DNA of 64,000 nucleotides from NCBI RefSeq assembly GCF_021582895.2, contig NZ_CP091139.2:1984001-2048000 (forward strand), written 5' to 3'. Of this stretch, positions 55,198-64,000 are shown in pieces. The position numbers were made by a program, and so were the translations under genes. Every line of letters starts with the position of its first letter. Position 1 is the stretch's first letter. The notes beneath the pieces are model-generated. The model saw only the letters and a program-made list of their open reading frames with translations. It searched no databases and was not told where the DNA came from. Origin of the DNA: Microbacterium elymi. Its GTDB lineage: Bacteria > Actinomycetota > Actinomycetes > Actinomycetales > Microbacteriaceae.

Positions 55198-56434
55198 TCA
55201 GCGGGGCCGGTCGCCGACGAAGCGGGGGCGGCCGGCGAGGATGCCGGAGAAGAACATGCCGACGATGCCGATCACCACCACCATCAGGGCGATGGTCCAC
55301 GAGCCGGTCGCATCGTGCAGGCACACCCACCAGGACGGGTCCGAGCGAGGCCAGCAGGTACCCGATCGACTGCGCCATCCCGGACAGGGCGGCGGCCTGA
55401 TGGTGGTTGCGCGTGCGCAGGCCGAACAGCGACAGCGCGCTGGTGATGGCCGCGCCGCCGGCGATGCCCAGCAGCATCACCCACAGCAGACCGAGCGCGG
55501 GCAGCAGCATCTGGCCGACGATGCCCAGCATCGCCACCACCGCCAGCACGGCGTTCAGTCCGCTCTGGCTCGCAGACCGATGCAGCAGCCACGCGCCGGA
55601 CAGGCTCCCGGCGATGCCGAACGCCTGGAACACGAACTGATGCACGCCCGCGGTCGCGACGCTCACCCCGGCATCGTGCTCGATCGTGGGCCACCACGTG
55701 ATCACCGTGTAGTACACCGTGGACTGCAGGCCGAGGAACACCGTCACGAACCAGGCCAGCGGTGAGCCCCACATCGATCCGACCTGCGCGGGGGCGGCCG
55801 GGGCATCCGCCGCGGCCACGGCCGCGGCATCCGCTGCCCGATCGTGCCGGCGCCGGATCTGCGGCAGGAACACGGCGAAGCCGATGAGGCCCAGCGCCGC
55901 CCAGACGCCGAGCGAGAGCCGCCAGCCCGCCGGGGTCAGCCCCGCGATCGGCACCGCCAGCCCGGCCGCGAGCGCGGCCATCGTGCTCTGCGCGGCCGAG
56001 TAGATGCCGGTCATCGCTCCCACGCGCGCCGGATACTCGCGCTTGACCAGGGCCGGGATCAGCACGTTGAGCATCGCGATCGACATGCCCAGCACGGCGG
56101 TGCCCACCCAGATCGCGCCCGGGACGGGCATCGAACGCAGGACGATGGCCCCCGCCAGCACCAGCACCGAGCCGCCGAGCGACCACTCCAGCCCGATGCG
56201 GCGGGCCACCAGCGGGGCGATCGGCGAGATCACGGCGAACCCGATCAGCGGAAGGCTGATGAGGAAGGATGCCGCGGCCCCGCCGATCCCGAGGTCGGCG
56301 CGGATCTCGCCCAGCACCGGGCCGACCGAGGTGATGCCCGCGCGCAGGTTCATCGCCAGCAGCAGGACCCCGGCCAGGATCAGCCCGGAACGGGCCACCG
56401 CGTCCCCGCGGGAGGAGAGGGAGGCGTCGGGCAC
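55198..56434 (-). CDS. MFS transporter, CynX/NimT type
   Basis: 411 aa after correction. Twelve helices; GVLLLAMNLRAGITSVGPVLGEIRADLG (about 22-49) and LVKREYPARVGAMTGIYSAAQSTMAALAAG (about 130-158) are characteristic of the CynX/NimT (2-nitroimidazole/cyanate) family. GTG start 56434. A base inserted at 55319 (GCAGGC on plus) breaks the last helix; corrected text is VLVGVLHDATGSW, ending VGDRPR at 55198. Convergent with acs. Confidence 0.85.
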
Positions 56435-56458
56435 CGTGCCAGGCTATGCCCCGGCCGC

Positions 56459-56491
56459 GGGGCCCGGCGAATCCGCCGGAGCGGAGCCCCG
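56459..56491 (-). terminator. GC-rich hairpin after the flavin reductase gene
   Basis: CCGGCG-AATC-CGCCGG (56464-56479) with outer GGGGC/GCCCC pairing extends to about 56490, directly beyond the reductase stop (56493). No T-run, so the role as terminator is tentative. Confidence 0.4.
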
Positions 56492-56492
56492 C

Positions 56493-57056
56493 TCAGTCGA
56501 TCCGGGACCGATCGCCCAGGCGATGCCAGGTGCGGTTGTGGTAGACGAGCGCGTCGCCGTGGGCACCCGGCTCGACGTCGCGCGAGACCCGCGACTGCAG
56601 GGCGTGCGCGGCGATCACGGTCGAGCCGCCGGCATCCATCCGCCCGATGACCGCGCAGCGCACCCAGGCCCGCACGCCGTGATAGACCGGCTCACCGGTG
56701 GTCAGACGCGACCAGGCCGAGGCGTCGGCGAACCGGTCGACGCCGCTGGTGGCGGCCAGGGTGGCCAGCGGCAGATCGTGCGCATCCAGCAGGTGCACGA
56801 TGACCGTCTCGGCACGCGCCAGCACGGGGGATGCCGAGGACTGGCCCGAGATCGAGAAGATCAGCAGCGGCGGCTCGGCGCTCACCGAGGCGACGGATGT
56901 CGCGGTCAGCGCGACCGGCCCGTCGCCCGCGTCGGCGGTGATCACCGCCACGCCGCCGGGATGGCCGCGGAACAGCGCCTTGAACTCGGCCGCCGACAGC
57001 GACATCCCGAGGGCGCGATCGATGATCGGTCCGGGACGCGCAGCAGGAGAGGCCAT
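56493..57056 (-). CDS. Flavin reductase family protein (HpaC/RutF type)
   Basis: 187 aa. Split-barrel FMN fold: FRGHPGGVAVITADAGDGPVALTATSVASVSAEPPLL (about 29-65) and SASPVLARAETVIVHLLDA (about 73-91). Supplies reduced flavin to monooxygenases or acts as an NAD(P)H:flavin oxidoreductase. No partner oxygenase adjoins it. Intact; ATG 57056. Confidence 0.87.
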   Translation of the reverse strand: MASPAARPGPIIDRALGMSLSAAEFKALFRGHPGGVAVITADAGDGPVALTATSVASVSAEPPLLIFSISGQSSASPVLARAETVIVHLLDAHDLPLATLAATSGVDRFADASAWSRLTTGEPVYHGVRAWVRCAVIGRMDAGGSTVIAAHALQSRVSRDVEPGAHGDALVYHNRTWHRLGDRSRID

Positions 57057-57154
57057 GGCAGGACGCTATTCCGGTCGCGCGCCGCCTGCGGCCTCCCTGT
57101 CACTGCATGACCGCAGATGACGGAACATGACGTTCCGCCGGGGGAGATGCGGCG

Positions 57155-57319
57155 TCAGGTGCGGTTGCGGCCGCTGATCACCCGGAACAGGAAGGCGATC
57201 AGGGCGATCACCCCGACGATCAGCGCGACCCACAGCAGCCACTGCAGCGCGGCGTTCAGTCCGCTGACGATCGCGACGATGATCGCGACCACGATGATGA
57301 TGATCAGGGCGATGTTCAT
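57155..57319 (-). CDS. Small two-helix membrane protein
   Basis: 54 aa. Two hydrophobic segments, about 2-20 (NIALIIIIVVAIIVAIVSG) and 27-46, with a basic tail SGRNRT. Resembles short envelope-stress or Lmo0937-like proteins that are poorly characterised. AGGAGATGCTGCT precedes the ATG at 57319, a good ribosome site. Confidence 0.65.
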   Translation of the reverse strand: MNIALIIIIVVAIIVAIVSGLNAALQWLLWVALIVGVIALIAFLFRVISGRNRT

Positions 57320-57546
57320 AGCAGCATCTCCTCGTTCCGTCCGCGGAACGGATCCGCGGTCTGGACCCACCGTGGCAAACCCGGACCCTCCCCGCAAGGG
57401 GGCGCACCGAAGCGGGGGAGAACCGGGCTGCCCGGCCGGGACGGGGGCTCGCGGCGAACGCACATATGCCCGCGTGGAATACTGAGCCGAGCGCGGCCCG
57501 CGCCGCGCCGTCGTGCCGTCGCATCCCCCTCGATCGAAGGTCTTCC

Positions 57547-60500
57547 GTGTCGAAGCTCGCCGTCCTGAGCCTGCGCAACCGCGCGCTCATCGCCCTCGTG
57601 ACGATCGTCGCCGCCGTGTTCGGCTCGCTCGCGCTGGTGAACCTCAAACAGGAGCTCATCCCGTCGATCGAGTTCCCCCAGCTGGTCGTCGTCTCCACCT
57701 ACCCCGGCGCCTCGCCGGCCGTGGTCGAGAACGACGTGTCCACCCCGATCGAGACCGCGATCCAGGGGGTCCCGGGTCTGGAGCAGACCAGCGCCACCAG
57801 CACGACGAACTCGTCGATCGTCCAGGCGCAGTTCACCTACGGCACGAACCTGGCCACCGCCGAGCAGAAGATCTCGCTGGCCATCGGCCGGATCAAGGAC
57901 TCGCTGCCCGACGGGGTCGATCCGAACGTCATCTCGGCCAGCATCGACGACTTCCCGGTGATCCAGCTCGCCGTCACCGGCTACGACGATCAAGAGGCGG
58001 TGCAGTCGCGGCTGCAGTCCACCATCGTGCCCGAGATCGAAGACCTGCCCGGGGTCAACGCCGCGCAGATCGTCGGCGGCCGCGGGCAGCGGGTGACCAT
58101 CACCCCGGACGACGACAAGCTCGCGGCATCCGGCTTCACCACCCAGGCGATCAAGGACGCCCTCGCGCAGAACGGGATGCTGTTCCCCGGCGGCGACATC
58201 ACCGAGGGCGGCAAGACCCTCACCGTGCAGACCGGCACGAAGCTCGACTCGGTGAAGCAGATCGCCGCGCTGCCGCTGGTGCCCACCTCGCCCGCGCAGG
58301 CGGCCGGCGGCGAGCAGACGATCTCGGATGTGGCCGATGTCGTGCTGGGTCAGGACCCGGTCACCACCATCTCGCGGGTCGACGGCAAGGATGCCCTGAC
58401 GCTGGCGATCACCAAGCTGCCCTCGGCGAACACGGTGGACGTCTCCAAGGCCGTGCAGGACGCGCTGCCCGATCTGGAGAACAAGCTGGACGGCGCCACG
58501 TTCACCGTGGTGTTCGACCAGGCGCCCTACATCCAGCAGTCGATCGACGCGCTCGCACAGGAGGGCCTGCTCGGCCTGCTGTTCGCCGTGATCATCATCC
58601 TGATCTTCCTGCTGTCGGTGCGCTCCACCCTCGTCACGGCGATCTCGATCCCCACCAGCGTGCTGATCACCTTCATCGGCATCCAGGCGTTCGGCTACTC
58701 GCTGAACATCCTCACGCTCGGCGCGCTGACCATCGCGATCGGGCGGGTGGTGGACGACTCGATCGTGGTGATCGAGAACATCAAGCGACATTACGTCGAG
58801 GGCGCCGACAAGCTCACCGCGATCATCCGCGCCGTGCGCGAGGTCGCGATGGCGGTCTCGGCATCCACCATCACCACGGTGGCGGTGTTCCTGCCGATCG
58901 CGTTCGTGGGCGACATGACCGGCGAGCTGTTCCGCCCGTTCGCGCTCACCGTGACGATCGCGATGGTCGCCTCGCTCCTGGTGGCGCTGACGATCGTGCC
59001 GGTGCTCGCGTACTGGTTCCTCAAGCCGGGCAAGGCGATCACCGACGCCGCCGGGGCCCCGATCGACCCGGAATCGCCGGATGCCCCGCCCTCCCGCCTC
59101 CAGAAGTCGTACCTGCCGATCCTGCGGTGGACGCTCAAGCACTCCTGGGTGACGGTGCTGCTGGCGATCCTGGTCCTCGGCGGCACGGCGGCCCTGGCCC
59201 CCCAGATGAAGACGAACTTCCTCGGCGACTCGGGCCAGAACACGTTCACCATGACGCAGGACCTCGGGCAGGCCGCCTCGCTGGACGTGGAGAATGCCGC
59301 GGCGAAGAAGGTCGAGGACGCGCTGAAGGACGTGGACGGCATCCAGACCGTGCAGGTCTCGATCGGATCCTCCGGCTCGGCGCTGCGGGACGCGTTCTCG
59401 GGCGGCGGCAGCGGCGTCACCTATTCGATCACCACCGACCCCGCCGCCGACCAGGAGAAGGTGCGCGCGGACGTCCAGGCCGCGGTCGCCGACCTCGACG
59501 ACGTCGGCACCCTGACCGTCTCGACCTCGGGTGGCGGATTCGGCTCCAGCGACGTCGAGATCGACGTGACCGCGCCGGACGGCCAGACGCTGAACACCGC
59601 GACGGACGCGGTGGTGGATGCCGTGACCGGCAAGGACGGCGTCGGTCAGGTCACCACCAACCTGTCGGCCTCGCTGCCGTACATCGCGGTGGAGGTCGAC
59701 CACGACAAGGCCGCAGCCCTCGGTCTGAGCGAGGTCGCCGTCGGCGGGCTCGTCTCGAACACGATGCAGGCGCAGTCGATCGGGACCGTCGACATCGACG
59801 ACACCGGTCTGACCGTCTACCTCGCGGCATCCGAGACGCCGGACTCGCTCGACGCGCTGAAGGCCATGACCGTGCCCACCGCGACCGGTCCGGTCCGGCT
59901 GGACAGCGTCGCCACGGTGAAGCAGACCACCGGCCCGACCTCGATCAGCACCGAACGCGGCGTGCGCACCGCCACGGTGACGGTCACCCCGTCCACCGAC
60001 GACCTGACCGCGGCATCCGCCACCATCAGCACCGCCCTGGAGACCGTCGACCTGCCGGAGTCGGCCGACGCCCAGATCGGCGGGGTGCTCTCGCAGCAGG
60101 GCACCGCGTTCTCGAGCTCGGCCTGGCGATGCTCGCTGCGATCCTGATCGTCTACATCGTGATGGTGGCGACCTTCAAGTCGCTGCCGGCAGCCGCTGCC
60201 TGCTGGTGTCGGTGCCGTTCGCGGCCACCGGCGCGATCCTGCTCCAAGCTGGCCACCGGCGTCCCGCTGGGCGTGGCATCCCTCATCGGCGTGCTCATGC
60301 TCATCGGCATCGTGGTCACGAACGCCATCGTGCTCGTCGACCTGGTCAACCAGTACCGCGTGAAGGGGCTGTCCGCGCACGACGCGGTGCTGGCCGGCGG
60401 CTCTCGGCGACTGCGCCCGATCCTGATGACGGCGCTGGCGACCATCTTCGCGTTGACCCCGATGGCGCTGGGGATCACCGGCCACGGCGGGTTCATCTCC

Positions 60501-60863
60501 CAGCCGCTGGCGATCGTGGTGATCGGCGGGCTGATCTCGTCCACCGTGCTGACGCTGCTGGTGCTGCCCACGCTGTACAACCTGGTCGAGGGTGCGCGCG
60601 AGCGCCGGACGGCGCGGCGGGCGGGACGGGCCGCGGGCGCGGCGAGCGACACCGAGGCGGTGCCGGAGGATGTCCAGGTCGGCGTGGGTACGGCATCCGT
60701 CTCATCCGGGACGACGCGGCGCACGACGGCATCCGACGGGAGCGTGGTCGACCACGGCGGAGCGGTGCAGGAGCCGTTCCTGGGCGGGTTGCCGCCGGCG
60801 GCGCCGATCCAGTTGAACGAGGGCAAGCTGCGGCGGGAGCGGCGGACGGGGCGCGAGGACTGA
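57547..60863 (+). CDS. RND-superfamily efflux transporter (HAE1/SwrC-like)
   Basis: 1,104 aa after four corrections. Two-fold RND repeat: TM1 (NRALIALVTIVAAVFGSLALVNL), porter domain, TM2-6 about 335-500 with ISIPTSVLITFIGIQAFGYSLNILTLGALTIAIGRVVDDSIVVIEN (proton-relay Asp pair), a second porter half, TM7-12 about 850-1000, and a 100-residue cytoplasmic tail. No membrane-fusion or outer-membrane partner is present, as in monoderm SwrC-type pumps. Shifts cluster at 60113, 60188, 60197 (GCCTGC) and 60245 (CCAAGC). GTG start 57547. Confidence 0.88.
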
Positions 60864-61537
60864 GCCGTCCGGCGCGCCTGCGCGAGGGTGCGGTGCAACC
60901 GGGTGGAGAACACGCCCATCCAGCCGAAGATCAGGACGAAGCCGACCAGCTCGAGGGCGGCCAGGGTCAGTCCGCCGCACAGGAACACGGTGATCGCCGC
61001 GACCAGGACGATGCCCACGCCGAGGGTGACGCGCAGCATCAGCGCCGAGTACTGGCGTCGCCGGACGGCGACCACGATCAGCAACCCGAGGAATGACAGC
61101 ATGATCCCGGAGGCGGCGCGGTCGTGCAGGAATCCGTTCACGTTCAGCGGGATCGCGCCCACCGCCGCCAGATGAAGCCCGGCCGAGGCGACGAAGGCGC
61201 TGAAAAGCCGCGAGCGCTTGACGCCCCGCAGGTCCTGGAGGGCGTGCATGTCGCGGCGCAGTCGGACGGCGAGGACCACGATGAGCAGGCCGGTGGCACC
61301 CATCGTGGCATTGAACACATCGCCGGAGAAATCGCGGAAGGTGCCCAGCTCGCTGAAGTGGAGCTCCGACCAGCTGCGGTCGGGTGTGGTCACGATCGAC
61401 AGCGAGGTGCCGAGCGTGAGGAACGCGATGACGATCCCCGCCAGGGCGGGACTGGTCATCGCGGCGCGCACGTCGAACGTCGGGGGGTGTATGTCGCCGG
61501 AAACGGGTGTCGGCGATACGGGTAGAAGCAGAGCCAT
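60863..61537 (-). CDS. DUF998-like membrane protein, 3' end uncertain
   Basis: About 220 aa. Six membrane helices (ALAGIVIAFLTLGTSLSIV, FNATMGATGLLIVVLAVRL, FSAFVASAGLHLAAVGAIP, ASGIMLSFLGLLIVVAV, VTLGVGIVLVAAITVFLCGG, LVGFVLIFGWMGVFS) with short loops, as in DUF998 proteins. The ATG at 61537 or 61459 (MTSPALAGIV) may start it. No stop occurs before the frame enters the RND gene antisense, so the true end is probably hidden by a shift near 60870-60900; the end given is approximate. Confidence 0.6.
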
Positions 61538-61983
61538 TCGGGTAGCCCACAGTGTTCGGGGCGCCTCATCCGCCCCCGGCCCCCTGGCTCCCCAGCCTCC
61601 CGGTAACGTATGCGGCGCCGGGTAGCAGTCGTCCCAAAGCTCCCCAGCACGACGGCAAGCCGTCGAAACGATATTATGCGGGTTCTCCTGAGAAAAGCAC
61701 CCTTCCGCGATATCCGATGTTTCGGGGATCGTCGGGCGGGGCTGATTTCGGCCTGCCCGGCCTCGGCCAGGCGAGCTCACAGGTCGGGGCCGCTAGGCTG
61801 GATCGGTCGGCTCGAGACACCGCGGTGAACGCGGGTGGGTTTGTGAGTCTCAGGGGCCGATGGTGAGCGTCGATCGACGCACATGACCATCACATGAATG
61901 GCCCCGGCCGACGGATGTCCGGGCAGCCCGAGCGACGATCTCGGGCGCTGTTCTCGTGCGAGAGAACCCAGAAGGACGCTCCC
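61538..61983. other. 446-bp intergenic region, possible long helicase leader
   Basis: No supported gene. It contains CGACGGC-AA-GCCGTCG (61650-61665, perfect dyad), TATTAT (61672-61677, possible plus-strand -10) and CATAATA on the other strand that could serve the DUF998 gene. If TATTAT is used, the helicase mRNA has a leader of about 300 nt, a known setting for cold-shock control of DEAD-box helicases (inference). Confidence 0.4.
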
Positions 61984-64000
61984 ATGCCCAAGAACAAGAA
62001 GCCCGCCGGCGGACGTCCGGCGCAGAACTTCGACCCCCGCTACGCGAGCACCGCCAAGCGCCGACCCGGCGACTCCTCCACCGGCAAGCCCGGCAGCCGC
62101 AAGCCCGCACCACCGCGGATACCGGCCGGCCGAGTCGGAGGGCGCGGAGCGCAAGCAGCGCTGGACCGCCCAGGAGCGCGCCGGACGCGACGAGGCCCGC
62201 AGCATCCGCGGCGGCGCCGAGCGGCGCGACCGCGCGCCCCGATCCGATGATCGGACCGCGCGTTACGGCGACCGCCCGCAGCGTTCCTATGCGGAGCGCC
62301 CGGAGCGTTCGCAGGATGACCGGCCCCAGCGCTCTTACGGTGACCGGCCGAAGCGTTCGTTCGGGGATCGCCCGCAGCGTTCGCAGGATGACCGGCCGCA
62401 GCGCTCCTATGGTGACCGCCCGCAGCGTTCGCAGGATGACCGGGGTCAGCGTTCCTACGGTGACCGACCCCAGCGTTCGTTCGGGGATCGCCCGCAGCGT
62501 TCGCAGGATGACCGGCCGCAGCGCTCCTATGGTGACCGTCCGCAGCGTTCGTTCGGGGATCGCCCGCAGCGTTCCTACGCGGATCGCCCGCAGCGTTCGC
62601 AGGATGACCGGGGTCAGCGCTCGTACGGCGACCGGCCGCAGCGTTCGTACGGGGACCGCCCGCAGCGTTCGCAGGATGACCGGCCCCAGCGCTCCTACGG
62701 CGACCGGCCCCAGCGTTCCTTCGACGACCGTGGCGAGCGTCGCACGGGACGTCCGGCCGCACGCTCGACCTTCCGCGACGACCGGCGCGAGCGTGCGCCG
62801 TTCCGCGACGACAGGCGCCCGGCACGCGACGCGTCGCGTGCACCGCAGCGCGATGCGAAGCAGGAGCAGCAGGTGGACGTCGTCCACGAGCGCCTGCAGG
62901 CCAACGCGGTGCAGGCCGATGAGGGTGCGACCGCGTCGTTCGCTGACCTGGGCCTCGGCCAGAACATCGTGAGCGCGCTCGCCGACCTCGGCGCGGCGCA
63001 TCCGTTCCCCATCCAGGCGGCGACGATCGCCCCGATCCTCGAGGGCAAGGACGTGCTCGGCCGCGGTCGCACCGGCTCGGGCAAGACGATCGCCTTCGGC
63101 GCTCCGCTGGTCGAGGCGCTTGCGCGCGCAGGCCGGCCAGAAGCGTGAGTTCGGCCGTGCACCCCGGGCGATCATCCTCGCCCCGACCCGCGAGCTCGCG
63201 CTGCAGATCGACCGCACCGTGCAAGCCGATCGCCCGCAGCGTGGGCCTGTTCACCACCCAGATCTACGGCGGCGTGCCGCAGGCGCGCCAGGTCGGTGCG
63301 CTGAAGAAGGGCGTCGACATCGTGATCGGCACCCCCGGCCGCATCGAAGACCTCATCGAGCAGGGTCGACTGGTTCTCTCCGACATCCACTCCGTCGTCC
63401 TGGACGAGGCCGACCACATGTCCGAGCTCGGGTTCCTCGAGCCGATGCAGCGGATCCTGCGGCTCGTCCCGAACGGCGCCCAGAAGCTGATGTTCTCTGC
63501 CACGCTCGACCGCGAGGTCGCCGCGCTGGTCGACGAGTTCCTCGTCGACCCGGCCGTCTACGAGGTCGCCGGCGAAGACCAGGCCTCGAGCACGATCGAC
63601 CACCGGGTGCTCGTCATCGACCACCGCGACAAGGCCGAGATCCTCACGTCGCTGGTCGATCGCGAGGGCAAGACGCTGGTGTTCGCCCGTACCCGCGCCT
63701 ACACCGAGATGCTCGCCGAGCAGTTCGAGGATGCCGGGATCCGCGCCGTCGCCCTGCACGGCGACCTGAACCAGGCCAAGCGCACCCGCAACCTGAAGCG
63801 TCTGACCGACGGCAAGGTGGACGTGCTGGTGGCGACGGATGTCGCGGCCCGCGGCATCCATGTCGACGACATCGACCTGGTGATCCAGGCCGACGCGCCG
63901 GACGAGTACAAGACGTATCTGCATCGCGCGGGCCGCACCGGCCGTGCCGGGCGCACCGGAACGGTGGTCACGATGATCCCGCGCCAGCGTCGCCGGCGGA
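61984..64000 (+). CDS. DEAD-box RNA helicase with N-terminal octapeptide repeat array (cut by window edge)
   Basis: At least 671 aa, open to the right edge. Residues 1-93 basic and disordered; about 94-253 twenty octapeptides of YGDRPQRS type; about 320-670 the helicase core: Q motif FADLGLGQNIVSALADLG..FPIQ, motif I GRTGSGKT, Ia PTRELA, TPGR, II DEAD, III SAT, and HRAGRTGRAG (VI). Cytoplasmic, ATP-dependent RNA remodelling, often cold-related. Insertions at 62104, 63119 and 63222 (GCAAGC/GCTTGC) are corrected. The usual family has its basic repeats at the C-terminus; here the array is N-terminal. Confidence 0.9.
62264..62743 (+). repeat. Twenty 24-bp tandem repeats encoding (Y/F/Q)-(G/D/A)-D-R-P-Q-R-S
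   Basis: Twenty in-frame 24-bp units. The first residue alternates among Tyr, Phe and Gln (QDD, YGD, FGD units), while RPQRS is nearly constant; some units have RGQRS or RPKRS, and the last is degenerate (FDDRGERR). Synonymous changes and higher-order blocks point to repeated unequal exchange with selection on the peptide. Confidence 0.92.

Noticed and set aside
60152..61780. DUF998 gene extending 700 bp antisense into the RND gene
   Set aside because: The extension is low-complexity shadow sequence; the true stop is probably lost to a frameshift, so only the six-helix part is called.
62264..62743. CRISPR-like regular repeats
   Set aside because: Units are contiguous, in frame and without spacers; they encode an octapeptide in a helicase gene.

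Overview
High-GC (about 70%) DNA from an actinobacterium, most likely Microbacteriaceae (Microbacterium-like). The basis is gene content (CebEFG/BglC/CebR cellobiose locus, DUF3073 next to purM-purF, DUF222-HNH endonucleases, TipA-like MerR, LAXTG sorting signal), GTG starts, leaderless promoters and very frequent GGATGC/GCATCC hexamers. This is chromosomal housekeeping and niche-adaptation sequence; I see no rRNA, tRNA, CRISPR array, integrase or prophage.

Layout. 0-8.7 kb: left-edge DUF222-HNH gene, small membrane and hydrolase genes, a VapBC module, sufS-sufU, an AhpD-like protein, an ArsR/double-SRPBCC/hydrolase operon and an MscS-like channel. 8.8-18.6 kb: KimA-like K+ transporter, DUF3237, an alpha-glucosidase with its LacI repressor, apt, a 2-hydroxyacid dehydrogenase, a cupin, purSQ and lhgO. 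18.7-24.8 kb: a complete cellobiose uptake and hydrolysis operon (cebEFG-bglC-cebR) behind a promoter with three CebR boxes. 24.8-31.4 kb: ring-cleavage-type dioxygenase, uracil/xanthine permease, purC, PadR plus MFS exporter, siderophore-interacting protein. 31.5-38.7 kb: surface genes, namely an 840-aa TagF-GT4 fusion and a roughly 1,500-aa LAXTG-anchored repeat protein. 38.8-48.4 kb: LLM oxidoreductase, a DUF222-HNH gene under a possible SOS box, a second VapBC, purD, purM, purF, DUF3073, USP. 48.4-57.3 kb: PadR/DUF4097 pair, TipA-like regulator, PatB-like lyase, acetate transporter plus acetyl-CoA synthetase, MFS, flavin reductase. 57.5-64 kb: an RND transporter, a DUF998 protein and a DEAD-box helicase with a long octapeptide repeat, cut by the right edge.

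Purine genes (purS, purQ, purC, purD, purM, purF, apt) are scattered through the window. The cellobiose genes, the alpha-glucosidase and the acetate genes form carbon-use modules, each with visible local regulation.

About half of the larger genes are broken by single-base shifts, including purQ, purD, purF, acs and sufS's neighbours. They fall in two classes: +1 insertions at GCAGC/GCTGC (read as GCAAGC/GCTTGC or GCAGGC/GCCTGC, 27 resolved sites) and deletions in short C/G runs. I read these as systematic sequencing error rather than pseudogenes, and give gene coordinates for the reconstructed frames. Beyond genes, the best novel signals are a three-copy 82-bp palindromic intergenic element, a second 86-bp inverted-repeat element beside a 15-bp tandem repeat, and the 20-copy octapeptide array in the helicase.
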